From Bacillota bacterium (lineage in GTDB: Bacteria; Bacillota; Clostridia; Tissierellales; Sedimentibacteraceae), in assembly GCA_023386345.1 (NCBI GenBank), contig JAEWJT010000004.1, positions 248,001-312,000 on the forward strand: DNA of 64,000 nucleotides, written 5' to 3'. Within the stretch, counting starts at the first letter, position 1, and each line of letters starts with the position of its first letter. Positions 41,790 through 51,646 of the stretch are shown here, piece by piece. The position numbers were made by a program, and so were the translations under genes. A model generated the notes under the pieces. The model was not told the DNA's origin. It made no database searches and worked only from the letters and a program-made list of their open reading frames with translations.

Positions 41790-43170
41790 TATACCTAAAA
41801 TTATGATTTCAGCTATAAGCAGCAATAGTGGCAAAACTACAGTAACAACAGCACTGCTCAAAGCATTTTTCATGAAAGAATTGAAAGTATCGGCATTTAA
41901 GTCAGGTCCTGATTACATAGACCCTATGTTTCATTCGGAAGTAATTAAGGTGCAATCGAGAAACCTAGATAAATTTATGCTTGGTGAAAATAATTGCAAA
42001 TATCTTCTATCTAAGAATGCTATGAATTCGGACATTTCAGTTATTGAGGGGGTTATGGGCTACTATGATGGTATCGGCTTAGGAACATCTTGCAGTTCCT
42101 ATGAGTTATCTAAGCTACTTAACTGTCCCGTAGTATTGGTGATTAAGCCATCGGGTATGGCAGCTTCAGCAGCTGCAATAATAGAGGGATTTAAAAACTT
42201 TAGACCTAAAAGCAATATCAGAGGTGTTATTTTAAATAGTGTTTCAAAGGGAATGTATGATTATTATAAAAATGTAATTGAAAGCAATACAGATGTAAAA
42301 GTATATGGTTATATACCATATCTTGAAAATTGTAAATTAGAAAGCAGACATCTTGGATTGGTAACAGCACAGGAGATAGGAAGACTTGAAGAAATAGTTT
42401 TGGAACTAGGAAAACAGGCTCTTGAAACTATTGACATAGACGGACTTTTAAACCTAGCAAATAGCGATAGTGATATAGAATGTTACGAGCCAAAAATTAA
42501 TTATATAGGAAAAACAAAAATAGCAATAGCAAAAGACAAGTCATTTTGCTTCTATTATCAAGATAGTTTGGATGTGCTAAAAGATATGGGAGCAGAGCTG
42601 GTTGAGTTTAGTCCCATGAATGATAAAGCTCTGCCAAATGGGATTTCGGGACTCTATATTGGTGGTGGTTATCCTGAACTGTATATGAAAGAGCTAAGTA
42701 ATAATAAATCCATGCTTAAAGATATAAATGAAAAAATAGCTATAGGGCTACCAACCTTTGCAGAATGCGGGGGATATATGTATCTTATGGATGCTTTTGA
42801 GGGAGAAACTGGTGAGTATAAATTAGTAGGAGCTGTTAAAGGAACAAGTCATATGACAAGCTCGCTGACACGTTTTGGATACGTGACTCTTACAAGTCAA
42901 AATAATAACCTTATGTGTGATATGGGAGATTCAATCAATGGACACGAGTTTCATTACAGTGATTCAACAAATACAGGAGAAAGTTTTGTTGCAAATAAGC
43001 CAGAATCACAAAGAAGCTGGAAGGCAATAATAGCAGATGAAACAAAGTTTGCAGGATATCCGCATATCCATTTTATGGGAAATCTGAAATTTGCAGAAAA
43101 CTTTATAAAAAAGTCAATAGCTTATGAGAGAAAAATGAAAGTACCAGGAAAAGAAAATGAATCAGATTAA
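41779..43170 (+). CDS. cbiA: Cobyrinate a,c-diamide synthase
   Basis: Amidates the a and c carboxylates with glutamine and ATP. The 463-residue product has an N-terminal P-loop-like ATPase (ISAISSNSGKTTVTTALL, KSGPDYIDPMFH, EGVMGYYDG) and a C-terminal glutamine amidotransferase (GLYIGGGYPELY, FAECGGYMYLM with the nucleophile cysteine). ATG 41779 is preferred over GTG 41767; it lies inside the end of cbiET. Confidence 0.95.
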   Translation: MIASIPKIMISAISSNSGKTTVTTALLKAFFMKELKVSAFKSGPDYIDPMFHSEVIKVQSRNLDKFMLGENNCKYLLSKNAMNSDISVIEGVMGYYDGIGLGTSCSSYELSKLLNCPVVLVIKPSGMAASAAAIIEGFKNFRPKSNIRGVILNSVSKGMYDYYKNVIESNTDVKVYGYIPYLENCKLESRHLGLVTAQEIGRLEEIVLELGKQALETIDIDGLLNLANSDSDIECYEPKINYIGKTKIAIAKDKSFCFYYQDSLDVLKDMGAELVEFSPMNDKALPNGISGLYIGGGYPELYMKELSNNKSMLKDINEKIAIGLPTFAECGGYMYLMDAFEGETGEYKLVGAVKGTSHMTSSLTRFGYVTLTSQNNNLMCDMGDSINGHEFHYSDSTNTGESFVANKPESQRSWKAIIADETKFAGYPHIHFMGNLKFAENFIKKSIAYERKMKVPGKENESD

Positions 43171-43183
43171 TAGGAGGAACTAA

Positions 43184-44746
43184 ATGGCAAAGGTAATTAT
43201 GGTACAGGGAACAACGTCTAATGCAGGTAAAAGCTTGACTGTTGCAGCACTGTGCAGAATTTTTAAACAAGATGGGTACAGGGTTGCTCCATTTAAATCT
43301 CAAAATATGGCTTTAAATTCCTTTATAACAAAGGATGGCTTGGAAATGGGCAGAGCGCAGGTTATGCAGTCGGAAGCGGCAGGAATAGACCCTGATGTGA
43401 GAATGAATCCCATACTTTTGAAACCTACAGGTGAAAAAGGCTCTCAGGTTGTTTTAAATGGCAAGGTTTTTAAGGATATGACTGCGGTTGAATATTATAA
43501 ACACAAGCTAGATATGATTCCTCATATTATGGAAGCTTACAATTCGCTCGCTAAGGATTATGACATAATAGTAATTGAGGGTGCTGGAAGTCCAGCAGAA
43601 ATTAATTTAAAGGAAAATGATATAGTAAATATGGGGATGGCTAAATTAGTTGATGCTCCTGTTATAATCGTAGGAGATATTGACAGAGGAGGAGTTTTTG
43701 CTTCCCTTGCAGGCACTATGCTTTTACTTGATGAGGAAGAAAAATCAAGAGTTAAGGGTTTTATTATAAATAAGTTTAGAGGAGATATTAATTTACTTAC
43801 AAGTGGTCTTAAAATGCTCGAGGATATAACAAGCGTAGATGTGTTAGGTGTAGTTCCTTATTTGAAAGTAGACATAGACGATGAGGACAGCCTTTCAGAA
43901 AGACTGACGGGTTTTGGAGAGGATAGCCTAATAGACATAGCGGTTATAAAGCTTCCAAGGATTTCAAACTTCACGGATTTTAATGTTTTCTCTATGGTCA
44001 AAGGAGTTTCTCTAAGATATGTAAGCAGTGTAAAAGAGCTTAGAAATCCTGATATGATAATTATACCGGGAACTAAGAATACCATTGAGGACTTAAAATG
44101 GTTGAAACAAAGCGGGTTGGAAACAAAAATTATAAGATATGCAAAAGAGGGAAATCCAGTGTTTGGTGTATGTGGAGGTTATCAGATGCTGGGAGAAGAT
44201 ATTCACGATCCAGAAAATATGGAGGGTGGAGGTACAATTATAGGACTAGGTCTTTTAAGCACTGAGACTACATTTTATATAAATAAAACTACAACACAGG
44301 TAAAGGGTACAATTAATAAAATTGAAGGTTTTTATAAAAAATTATCGGGACTTTCAATTGAAGGTTATGAGATTCATATGGGTAATACAAAAGTTAAAGA
44401 TAAAGAAATATCAAGCATAGAGGCAGCACCATTATCAACCATACAGGTAACAAGCAATGATTTGTCAATCTTATCTGATAAAGAAAATCAAAACGACACT
44501 AAATATTCACAAGATGGTTGTGTTTTAGGAAATGTAGCAGGAAGCTATATTCATGGGATATTTGATAACGCAGAATTTGTAAATACATTAGTAGGGATAC
44601 TCATGGACAAAAAAGGAATAGATAGCAGTGAGCTTGAGGAATTTGATATAAAAAAATACAAGGATAGTCAGTATGACCTTTTAGCTGATTTTGTAAGGAA
44701 ATCTCTTGATATGAAAAAAATCTATGAAATAGTTGGTATAAAATGA
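43184..44746 (+). CDS. cbiP: Cobyric acid synthase
   Basis: Amidates the b, d, e and g side chains. The 520-residue product shows AKVIMVQGTTSNAGKSLTVAALCRIF, FKSQNMALNS, IEGAGSPAEINL, GDIDRGGVFASL and a GATase domain with FGVCGGYQMLG (nucleophile) and SYIHGIFDN (catalytic histidine). A short low-complexity insertion lies near residue 425. RBS AGGAGG. Confidence 0.96.
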   Translation: MAKVIMVQGTTSNAGKSLTVAALCRIFKQDGYRVAPFKSQNMALNSFITKDGLEMGRAQVMQSEAAGIDPDVRMNPILLKPTGEKGSQVVLNGKVFKDMTAVEYYKHKLDMIPHIMEAYNSLAKDYDIIVIEGAGSPAEINLKENDIVNMGMAKLVDAPVIIVGDIDRGGVFASLAGTMLLLDEEEKSRVKGFIINKFRGDINLLTSGLKMLEDITSVDVLGVVPYLKVDIDDEDSLSERLTGFGEDSLIDIAVIKLPRISNFTDFNVFSMVKGVSLRYVSSVKELRNPDMIIIPGTKNTIEDLKWLKQSGLETKIIRYAKEGNPVFGVCGGYQMLGEDIHDPENMEGGGTIIGLGLLSTETTFYINKTTTQVKGTINKIEGFYKKLSGLSIEGYEIHMGNTKVKDKEISSIEAAPLSTIQVTSNDLSILSDKENQNDTKYSQDGCVLGNVAGSYIHGIFDNAEFVNTLVGILMDKKGIDSSELEEFDIKKYKDSQYDLLADFVRKSLDMKKIYEIVGIK

Positions 44747-45786
44747 AGATAGATATTTATGCTTTTTCATCTAAGGGTGTTGCTCTTTGTGACAAGCTCA
44801 TTGACAGTTTTGATTTAGTTAGAGTTACAGCATATGCACCTGAAAGATATATAAAAAACTCAAAGCATGTGAAATTAAGAGAACATGATTTATACAAAAG
44901 CACAAAAACATCCTTTGAAAATTGTGATGCAATAGTTTTTATAGGGGCTATCGGCATTGCTGTAAGAGCTATTGCCCCCTGCATAAAAAGTAAAGAGCAT
45001 GACCCTGCTGTAATTTGTATAGATGAAAGAGGTCAGAACGTAATTCCTATTTTAAGCGGACACATTGGAGGGGCTAATAGACTAGCATTAAAAATAGCTG
45101 AAATAATCGGAGCAAATCCTGTTATTACCACAGCGACAGATATTAATGATAGATTTGCAGTCGATGAATGGGCTACATTACGCGGAATGCACATTATGAG
45201 CTTAGAAAAAGCACGAGAAATTTCTGCTTCTATATTGGAGGATGAAAAAATAGGCTTTTATTCTGATTTTGATATAAAAGGTGAAGTTCCTAATGAATTT
45301 AGTACAAATGCTGAAAGAATAGGTATATGCCTTAGTTTAGATGAAAGTAAAAAGCCCTTTGAAACTACACTGAATTTAATTCCAAAAATACTATCTGTAG
45401 GAGTTGGATGTAGAAGAAATACGGACTTTATACAAATATATAATGCTATAAAAGAAGTTTTAACAAAAAACGAACTTTCATGCTTTGGTATAAAATCTAT
45501 TAATTCCATAGATGTGAAAAAGGATGAAGATGGAATTATTAAGACTGCTGAAATATTTAAGGTGCCTTTTAATACCTATTCAAAGGAGGATTTGAATAAA
45601 ATAGAGGGGCAATTTTCAGAGTCAGCTTTTGTAAAGGAAACAGTTGGGGTAGATACAGTAAGTGAAAGAGCGGCTGTACAGGGTAGTAATTCTAAAAATC
45701 TTATAATAAAAAAGACTATTGTAAATTCCGTCACAGTAGCAGTTGCAATAGATGAATATGAGATAGATTTTGGTAATTTGTTGTAG
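44743..45786 (+). CDS. cbiG: Cobalt-precorrin-5A hydrolase
   Basis: Opens the delta-lactone ring of cobalt-precorrin-5A, releasing acetaldehyde. The 347-residue product has the N-terminal and central motifs FIGAIGIAVRAIAPCIKSKEHDPAVICIDERGQNVIPILSGHIGGANRLA and the C-terminal LSVGVGCRRNT. It overlaps the cbiP stop by ATGA. Confidence 0.95.
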   Translation: MKIDIYAFSSKGVALCDKLIDSFDLVRVTAYAPERYIKNSKHVKLREHDLYKSTKTSFENCDAIVFIGAIGIAVRAIAPCIKSKEHDPAVICIDERGQNVIPILSGHIGGANRLALKIAEIIGANPVITTATDINDRFAVDEWATLRGMHIMSLEKAREISASILEDEKIGFYSDFDIKGEVPNEFSTNAERIGICLSLDESKKPFETTLNLIPKILSVGVGCRRNTDFIQIYNAIKEVLTKNELSCFGIKSINSIDVKKDEDGIIKTAEIFKVPFNTYSKEDLNKIEGQFSESAFVKETVGVDTVSERAAVQGSNSKNLIIKKTIVNSVTVAVAIDEYEIDFGNLL

Positions 45787-45815
45787 AGAATATCAGCACA
45801 AGGAGAATAAGTTTA

Positions 45816-46439
45816 ATGAATATACAGTATGTGGAGCCACATAACATTGAAAAAAGAAGCTTTGAAATAATACAAGAAGAATTGGGAGACTTGAAACTAC
45901 CTGAAGAAAAAGAACCAATAATAAAGAGGGTAATTCATACAACAGCAGATTTTGATTATTTAAACAATTTAATTTTTTCAGAAAATGCAATTAAGAAAGC
46001 AAAAGAGGCTTTAAAAAGCGGAGCTACAATTGTGACAGATACAAATATGGTTCTTGCAGGAATTAATAAAAAAACAGCCTCAAATTACGGAGTAAGCGTG
46101 AAATGCTTTATGGCTGATGAGGATGTTTTTAGGGAAGCTGAGGAACGAGGAGAGACTAGAGCCACTGTTTCAATGGAGAGAGCCTCAAAGATAAATGGAC
46201 CTGTAATTTTAGCAATAGGTAATGCTCCCACAGCACTCATAAAAATATATGAAATGATAAAGTCGGAAAAATTTAAACCAGAGTTAATTATTGGTGTGCC
46301 GGTTGGTTTTGTAAATGTTGTGGAAGCAAAGGAATTAATAATGAGCTTGGAAAATATAGAGTATATTGTGGCAAAGGGCAGGAAAGGCGGGAGCAACGTA
46401 GCAGCAGCTATATGCAACGCATTGCTGTACAACTTATAG
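45816..46439 (+). CDS. cbiC: Cobalt-precorrin-8 methylmutase
   Basis: Moves the C-11 methyl group to C-12 to give cobyrinic acid. The 207-residue product carries the catalytic-histidine segment VIHTTADFDY, VTDTNMV, and the substrate-binding end VGVPVGFVNVVEAKE and AKGRKGGSNVAAAICNALL. RBS AGGAG. Confidence 0.95.
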   Translation: MNIQYVEPHNIEKRSFEIIQEELGDLKLPEEKEPIIKRVIHTTADFDYLNNLIFSENAIKKAKEALKSGATIVTDTNMVLAGINKKTASNYGVSVKCFMADEDVFREAEERGETRATVSMERASKINGPVILAIGNAPTALIKIYEMIKSEKFKPELIIGVPVGFVNVVEAKELIMSLENIEYIVAKGRKGGSNVAAAICNALLYNL

Positions 46440-46518
46440 GATTTTTGTTGCTAATCATAGATGAAAAATTTTATCAATACAATAAACATATGATTTAGCG
46501 ATATTAATAGGAGGAATT

Positions 46519-47217
46519 ATGTTTTATGGAATAGGAGTTGGAGTGGGAAACAGTGGTTTTGTTACTAAAAAAGCTATTGATGTGCTGGAAAGTCTTGATA
46601 TTTTATACGTTCCTACAGCAAAAAAGGACGAAAAATTCAGTATGGCACATAAAATAGTGAAAGAATATCTAAAAGACAGCACTTTAATTAAGGACAGGCA
46701 TTTTCCCATGAACTATGACTCGGATGAGCTTCAAAAGGCATGGAGCAGTATTGCCGCAGAAATTGAATCAGATGTTAAGACAGGTAAGAAAGTTGGCTTT
46801 GTAACCATAGGTGACCCTATGATTTATAGCACATATATATATTTACTTAGACTGTTGAGGGATAAAATAGAAATTTCTACAATACCGGGGATAGCATCAT
46901 TTTTGGATATAGCCTCGAATAATAATTTTCCTTTGGTTGAGGGAGATGATGCTTTAGTTATAGTACCTGCCACTATAGGAGTGGCTAAAATAAGGCAGTA
47001 TTTGCAAAATGAAAATTCAATAGTCTTGATGAAAGTTTACAAAAACTTTGAAGAAGTAGTAAGCATATTGTCTGAGGAAAAGCTGTTGGGCTGTTCCATA
47101 GCTGTAAGTAATTCATCTAAGGATGATGAGGTAGTATACAGAAACATTGAAGCAATGAAAAAAGAGAATGTATCATATTTTACGACAATTTTGGTAAATA
47201 AAAGATGGGTGGTTTAA
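46519..47217 (+). CDS. cbiL: Cobalt-precorrin-2 C20-methyltransferase
   Basis: A 232-residue tetrapyrrole methylase for C-20, the step after cobalt insertion. It begins FYGIGVGVGNSGFVTKKAIDVLE, with VGFVTIGDPMIYSTYIYLL and TIPGIASFLDIAS. RBS AGGAGG. The 79-base gap before it holds nothing notable. Confidence 0.95.
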   Translation: MFYGIGVGVGNSGFVTKKAIDVLESLDILYVPTAKKDEKFSMAHKIVKEYLKDSTLIKDRHFPMNYDSDELQKAWSSIAAEIESDVKTGKKVGFVTIGDPMIYSTYIYLLRLLRDKIEISTIPGIASFLDIASNNNFPLVEGDDALVIVPATIGVAKIRQYLQNENSIVLMKVYKNFEEVVSILSEEKLLGCSIAVSNSSKDDEVVYRNIEAMKKENVSYFTTILVNKRWVV

Positions 47218-47931
47218 ATGATTTATGTAATTGGCATAGGACCGGGCAAGCAAGAGCTTATGACTTACGAGGCGATAAAGGCAATAGAAAGTTCAGAGGT
47301 TATCGTAGGTTATAAAACATATATAGACTTGATAAAAGACTTAATCAAGGATAAGGAAGTAGTTTGCAACGGTATGAAACAAGAAATAGAAAGAGTTAAA
47401 AAGGCGATTGAAATTTCTAAAACAGGAAAAATCGTAGGAGTAATAAGCTCTGGAGATGCTGGTATCTATGGCATGGCAGGACTTGTTTTAGAAATGGCAG
47501 ATGGAGAAGATGTTAAAGTAATAAGCGGAGTTACTGCATCAATCGAAGCTGCTGCCATATTGGGAGCACCTCTAATGCACGATTTTTGTCATATAAGTCT
47601 TAGTGATTTGCTTACACCTTTAGATTTAATATACAAGAGGGTTAATTTAGCGGCTGAAGCTGATTTTGTTATATGTATTTATAACCCAAGGAGCAAGGGA
47701 CGTCCTGATTATTTAAAGGAAACCTTTGAAATAATGAAAAAATATAAAGCAGGCTCAACGCCTGTAGGTGTAGTCAGAAATGCAGGGAGGGATGGTCAGG
47801 AGATAAACATATTCACTTTGGAAACCATGAATTATGAAATAGTTGATATGGTGAGTATAGTAATAGTTGGCAACAGTTCATCCTACATTGAAAATGGTAA
47901 AATCATAACTAAAAGGGGTTATAACCTTTAA
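47218..47931 (+). CDS. cbiH: Cobalt-precorrin-3 C17-methyltransferase
   Basis: A 237-residue methylase that methylates C-17 and drives ring contraction. Features are MIYVIGIGPGKQELMTYEA, VISSGDAGIYGMAGL, GVTASIEAAAILGAPLMHDFCHISLSDLLTP and YNPRSKGRPDYL. Its ATG is directly adjacent to the cbiL stop. Confidence 0.95.
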   Translation: MIYVIGIGPGKQELMTYEAIKAIESSEVIVGYKTYIDLIKDLIKDKEVVCNGMKQEIERVKKAIEISKTGKIVGVISSGDAGIYGMAGLVLEMADGEDVKVISGVTASIEAAAILGAPLMHDFCHISLSDLLTPLDLIYKRVNLAAEADFVICIYNPRSKGRPDYLKETFEIMKKYKAGSTPVGVVRNAGRDGQEINIFTLETMNYEIVDMVSIVIVGNSSSYIENGKIITKRGYNL

Positions 47932-47976
47932 TCATGCAATAACAATAAAAACAATGCACAAAAATAGGAGATAAAA

Positions 47977-49002
47977 TTGAAAAATAAAATAATAATGATT
48001 TTAATAGCAGCAATGATATTTGTATTCTTTATGACAGGATGTAGCAATAAAAATATAGATAATCATTCAAAAGAACCTTTAAACAACGAAAACAAAGATA
48101 ATAATGAAAATCCTCTAGTCTCAGAATACGGAGTAGAAATAAAAGAAGATTCTGTTATATTTACAGATTCTATGGACAAAAAAGTGGAAGTTAAGAAAAA
48201 TCCTAAAAAAGTTGTTATTTTGCAAAATTCACTGTTGGATATTTGGGACAGCTGCGGAGGAACGGTTATAGGAAGATTAGAGTATACAGAAGAAAAACCT
48301 GTAGAAAATGCAAAATCTGCTGAGGTGGTAGGTACTGTAGGAACACCAAGTCTAGAAAAAATACTATCCTTAGAGCCAGATTTGGTTATGATTTTGAGCG
48401 ATTACAATTCACACAAAGAAATGATTCCTGCATTAGAGCAAAGTAATATTCAAGTTGTTGCATTTAATGATGATGTAAGAGCTGATTACTATAGAACTTT
48501 GAGAATTTTCTCAGCACTTACAGACAGAGAAGATTTATACAAAGATATTATGGCTGTAGTTAAAGATGAAGTTGAAAAAATAATAGCAAAAGCTTCTACA
48601 GATAAAAATTACAAGGCTATAATACTTCGTGCAACTAGCAAAGCTATTGCAACTCGTGATTCTAATACTATGGTTGGTGAAATGCTAAAGGACTTAAATG
48701 TTACAAATATTGCAGATTCTATGAGTGAATCTCAAGATACAAAAACTTTTAGCATGGAGAAATTGATTCAGGAGGATCCGGATTTTATATTTGTCATAAC
48801 TATGGGTTCTGATATGGAAAAAATAAAGGAAAGATTAAATTCAGATGTTGAAAGCAATCCTGCATGGGCATCTCTTAAAGCTGTAAAAGAAAATAGATAC
48901 ATAGTGCTTCCAAAGGATTTATATATGTACAAGCCAAATATCAGATATGCAGAGGCATATGAAAATCTTGCGAAAATATTGTATCCTGAGGTTTTTAAAT
49001 AA
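47977..49002 (+). CDS. btuF: Corrinoid ABC transporter binding lipoprotein (BtuF-like)
   Basis: A 341-residue lipoprotein with signal and lipobox FMTGC (C22), an Asn-rich linker and a periplasmic-binding fold typical of vitamin B12/iron-siderophore binders (KKVVILQNSLLDIWDSCGG, LEKILSLEPDLVMILS). The start is TTG with AGGAG seven bases upstream. Operon position within cbi genes and before BtuCD homologues supports a corrinoid ligand; an iron chelate is less likely. Confidence 0.85.
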   Translation: MKNKIIMILIAAMIFVFFMTGCSNKNIDNHSKEPLNNENKDNNENPLVSEYGVEIKEDSVIFTDSMDKKVEVKKNPKKVVILQNSLLDIWDSCGGTVIGRLEYTEEKPVENAKSAEVVGTVGTPSLEKILSLEPDLVMILSDYNSHKEMIPALEQSNIQVVAFNDDVRADYYRTLRIFSALTDREDLYKDIMAVVKDEVEKIIAKASTDKNYKAIILRATSKAIATRDSNTMVGEMLKDLNVTNIADSMSESQDTKTFSMEKLIQEDPDFIFVITMGSDMEKIKERLNSDVESNPAWASLKAVKENRYIVLPKDLYMYKPNIRYAEAYENLAKILYPEVFK

Positions 49003-49034
49003 AAATTAGGCTTAATAATATTACAGGAGAAAAT

Positions 49035-50036
49035 ATGAATTGTAACGAAAAGGAAACAGAAATAAGAAAAAGCTTAATTTTAATGATTTTTATTGCACTA
49101 TCAATAATCGCTTTTTTCATAAGCATGGGGAATGGTGCTGTTAAAATTACGCCAAAAGAAATTATAAATGCTCTGTTCATAGATAAAAGCACTATGAATT
49201 ATCAGATAATATGGAATGTGCGCTTACCAAGGACCATAGTTGCTGCTTTGGTAGGATCATGTCTTGCTATATCAGGAGCGATACTTCAGGGAGTTATGAG
49301 AAATCCTCTTGCTGGTCCTAATATAATTGGAGTTTCATCGGGAGCTGGATTGACGACTTTGCTATTATTAATAGTATTTCCTAATTATTACTACCTAGCA
49401 CCAGCAGGTTCATTTGTAGGTGCTTTATTGGCAACGCTGCTTATATATTTTTTATCGTGGAGTGAGGGAGCTTCACCCTCCAGACTTATTCTAGCAGGAG
49501 TTGCGGTTTCATCTTTGCTGGGTGCTGGAAATAATATAATTATGAGCTTTTATCCTGACAAGGTCTCTGGAGTAGTGGATTTTATGGTTGGAGGACTTTC
49601 AGCGATAGCTTGGAAGCATGTAAATATGATTTTTCCTTATGCCATATTAGGAATGACGCTAGCCTTTCTTGTATCCAACAAGCTTAATATACTGATGCTT
49701 GGTGACGAGGTTGCTGTAGGCTTAGGTCTGAATGTTGAAAAAACTAGATTTTTATTCATAGTAATATCATCCCTGCTTTCAGGGGCTGCAGTTAGCGTTG
49801 TAGGTCTCTTGGGATTTGTAGGTCTCTTAGTTCCTCATATGACAAGATTGTTTATAGGCTCTGATTATAGATATCTATTGCCAGCTTCAATATTTACAGG
49901 CTCTGCGACACTTATGTTCTGTGACACATTGTCAAGAGTCATGTTTGCTCCAAAGGAAATACCTGTTGGAATTATAATGTCTGCTTTAGGTGCACCATTT
50001 TTCCTATATTTGCTCAGAAGAAAGAAGGACTACTGA
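49035..50036 (+). CDS. btuC: Corrinoid ABC transporter permease (FecCD/BtuC family)
   Basis: A 333-residue permease with about ten membrane segments. FecCD-family signatures are IWNVRLPRTIVAALVGSCLAISGAILQGVMRNPLAGPNIIGVSSGAG and VGLLGFVGLLVPHMTRLFIG. It overlaps the ATPase gene by one base. Confidence 0.9.
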   Translation: MNCNEKETEIRKSLILMIFIALSIIAFFISMGNGAVKITPKEIINALFIDKSTMNYQIIWNVRLPRTIVAALVGSCLAISGAILQGVMRNPLAGPNIIGVSSGAGLTTLLLLIVFPNYYYLAPAGSFVGALLATLLIYFLSWSEGASPSRLILAGVAVSSLLGAGNNIIMSFYPDKVSGVVDFMVGGLSAIAWKHVNMIFPYAILGMTLAFLVSNKLNILMLGDEVAVGLGLNVEKTRFLFIVISSLLSGAAVSVVGLLGFVGLLVPHMTRLFIGSDYRYLLPASIFTGSATLMFCDTLSRVMFAPKEIPVGIIMSALGAPFFLYLLRRKKDY

Positions 50037-50833
50037 TGAAAATTGCAGTTGAAAATTTAAATGTAAAATATGGTGAAAAAGAGATAGTTAAAAATATAAG
50101 CTTTCAAGTGAAATCAGGAGAGGTGCTTAGCGTAATAGGACCTAACGGTTCAGGAAAATCCACAATTATAAAAGCATTGAGCAGATGCCTGAAAATCTCG
50201 GGTGGAAACATTTATGTAGATGGAAAAAGTGTGGAAAAAATCAACACTAAAGAATTAGCAAAAAGCCTTGCGGTTTTGCCACAGGTAAAAAATATACCAT
50301 ACAATATATCGGTTGAGGAATTAGTTTCTTATGGTAGATTTCCTCATTTGAAATTTGGAAAACGACTAGGACAAGAAGATAGGGAAATAATTAGCTGGGC
50401 ATTGGAAAAAACAGGACTTTCAGAACTTAGAAAAAGATTTGTGCTTACACTGTCAGGTGGAGAAAGACAAAGAGCGTGGATTGCGATGTCTTTGGCTCAA
50501 AAGCCTAAAATATTGATTTTAGATGAGCCTACTACATATTTGGATATATCATACCAGTTAGAGGTTTTGGAGCTTGTAAAGGAGCTAAATAAGGCTCTAG
50601 GCATAACTGTGATTATGGTGCTTCATGACTTAAATCAAGCGGTAAGATATTCGGACAGAATCATGGTCATAAACAATGGAAATCTATGCAATATTGGAGA
50701 GCCGGAAAAAGTCTTGAACAAGGATATGCTTAGGGAAATATTCAGAATAGACGCTGATATATATATGGATGGGATAAATAAATGTCCATACTTTATTCCA
50801 AAGTCAAATGTGTTTCCAAAAGCAAAGCCATAA
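50036..50833 (+). CDS. btuD: Corrinoid ABC transporter ATPase
   Basis: A 265-residue ATPase with Walker A GPNGSGKST, signature LSGGERQRAWIAMSLAQ and Walker B ILILDEPTTYLDISYQLEVL, the FecE/BtuD pattern. TGATG overlap with btuC shows coupling. It energises uptake with BtuF and BtuC. Confidence 0.92.
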   Translation: MKIAVENLNVKYGEKEIVKNISFQVKSGEVLSVIGPNGSGKSTIIKALSRCLKISGGNIYVDGKSVEKINTKELAKSLAVLPQVKNIPYNISVEELVSYGRFPHLKFGKRLGQEDREIISWALEKTGLSELRKRFVLTLSGGERQRAWIAMSLAQKPKILILDEPTTYLDISYQLEVLELVKELNKALGITVIMVLHDLNQAVRYSDRIMVINNGNLCNIGEPEKVLNKDMLREIFRIDADIYMDGINKCPYFIPKSNVFPKAKP

Positions 50834-50859
50834 TGAAAATAAATCTATGGAGGTAAAAA

Positions 50860-51633
50860 ATGAAAAGAGCTATTGTAATTGCAAGTTTTGGATGTTCAAT
50901 TAAGGATTCTAGGGAAAAATATATAGAAACTATTGAAAATCAAGTTAAAAGTGAATATAAGGAAATAGACTGCTTTAGAGTTTTCACATCTGAAATAATC
51001 AGAAGGAAAATGAAAAGAGAAGAATCAATTGAAACAGATAACATGACAAGCTGTCTTGAAAAACTAATTAAAGACGGATATACCCATGTATATGTCGTCG
51101 TAACTCATATAATACCGGGAGCTGAGTATTATGGTAAAATAATTAGCTTATGTGATAAGTTCAGAGATTTTTTTGAGGAAATAAAAATAGCAAGACCATT
51201 GCTTGATGAACATATGGGAAATGAGGAAATAGAGCTTATAAAATCATATGTAAAAACAGAGCTGCAAAAAGATGAAGGTGTTGTTTTAATCGGTCATGGA
51301 ACACATCATGAGGCACACAAGTATTACGAGCAGTTTGAAAGTTTGTTGAAAAAGGAAATACCTACATTGTATATGGCACATGTAGAGGGAGACCCATATA
51401 TAACTGACATATTGGATAGATTAAGAGAGGACGGAATAAAAAAAATTAATTTGTATCCGTTCTTGATTGTTGCAGGAGATCATGCCTTAAATGATATATG
51501 CTCTGACGAGGATGACTCCGTAAAATCACAGCTTATAAATGCTGGGTTTGAAGTAAGTTCTTATACTACAGGTCTAGGAGCATACGAAAAAACTATCAGT
51601 TTATTTATAAATAGATTAAAAGAAATAATTTAA
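50860..51633 (+). CDS. cbiK: Sirohydrochlorin cobaltochelatase
   Basis: Inserts Co2+ into sirohydrochlorin, committing it to the anaerobic cobalamin route. The 257-residue product has the three metal-ligand motifs of CbiK: GHGTHHEAHKYY (histidine), AHVEGDP (glutamate) and IVAGDHALND (histidine). RBS GGAGG. Confidence 0.94.
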   Translation: MKRAIVIASFGCSIKDSREKYIETIENQVKSEYKEIDCFRVFTSEIIRRKMKREESIETDNMTSCLEKLIKDGYTHVYVVVTHIIPGAEYYGKIISLCDKFRDFFEEIKIARPLLDEHMGNEEIELIKSYVKTELQKDEGVVLIGHGTHHEAHKYYEQFESLLKKEIPTLYMAHVEGDPYITDILDRLREDGIKKINLYPFLIVAGDHALNDICSDEDDSVKSQLINAGFEVSSYTTGLGAYEKTISLFINRLKEII

Positions 51634-51646
51634 TTAGGAGGAAAAA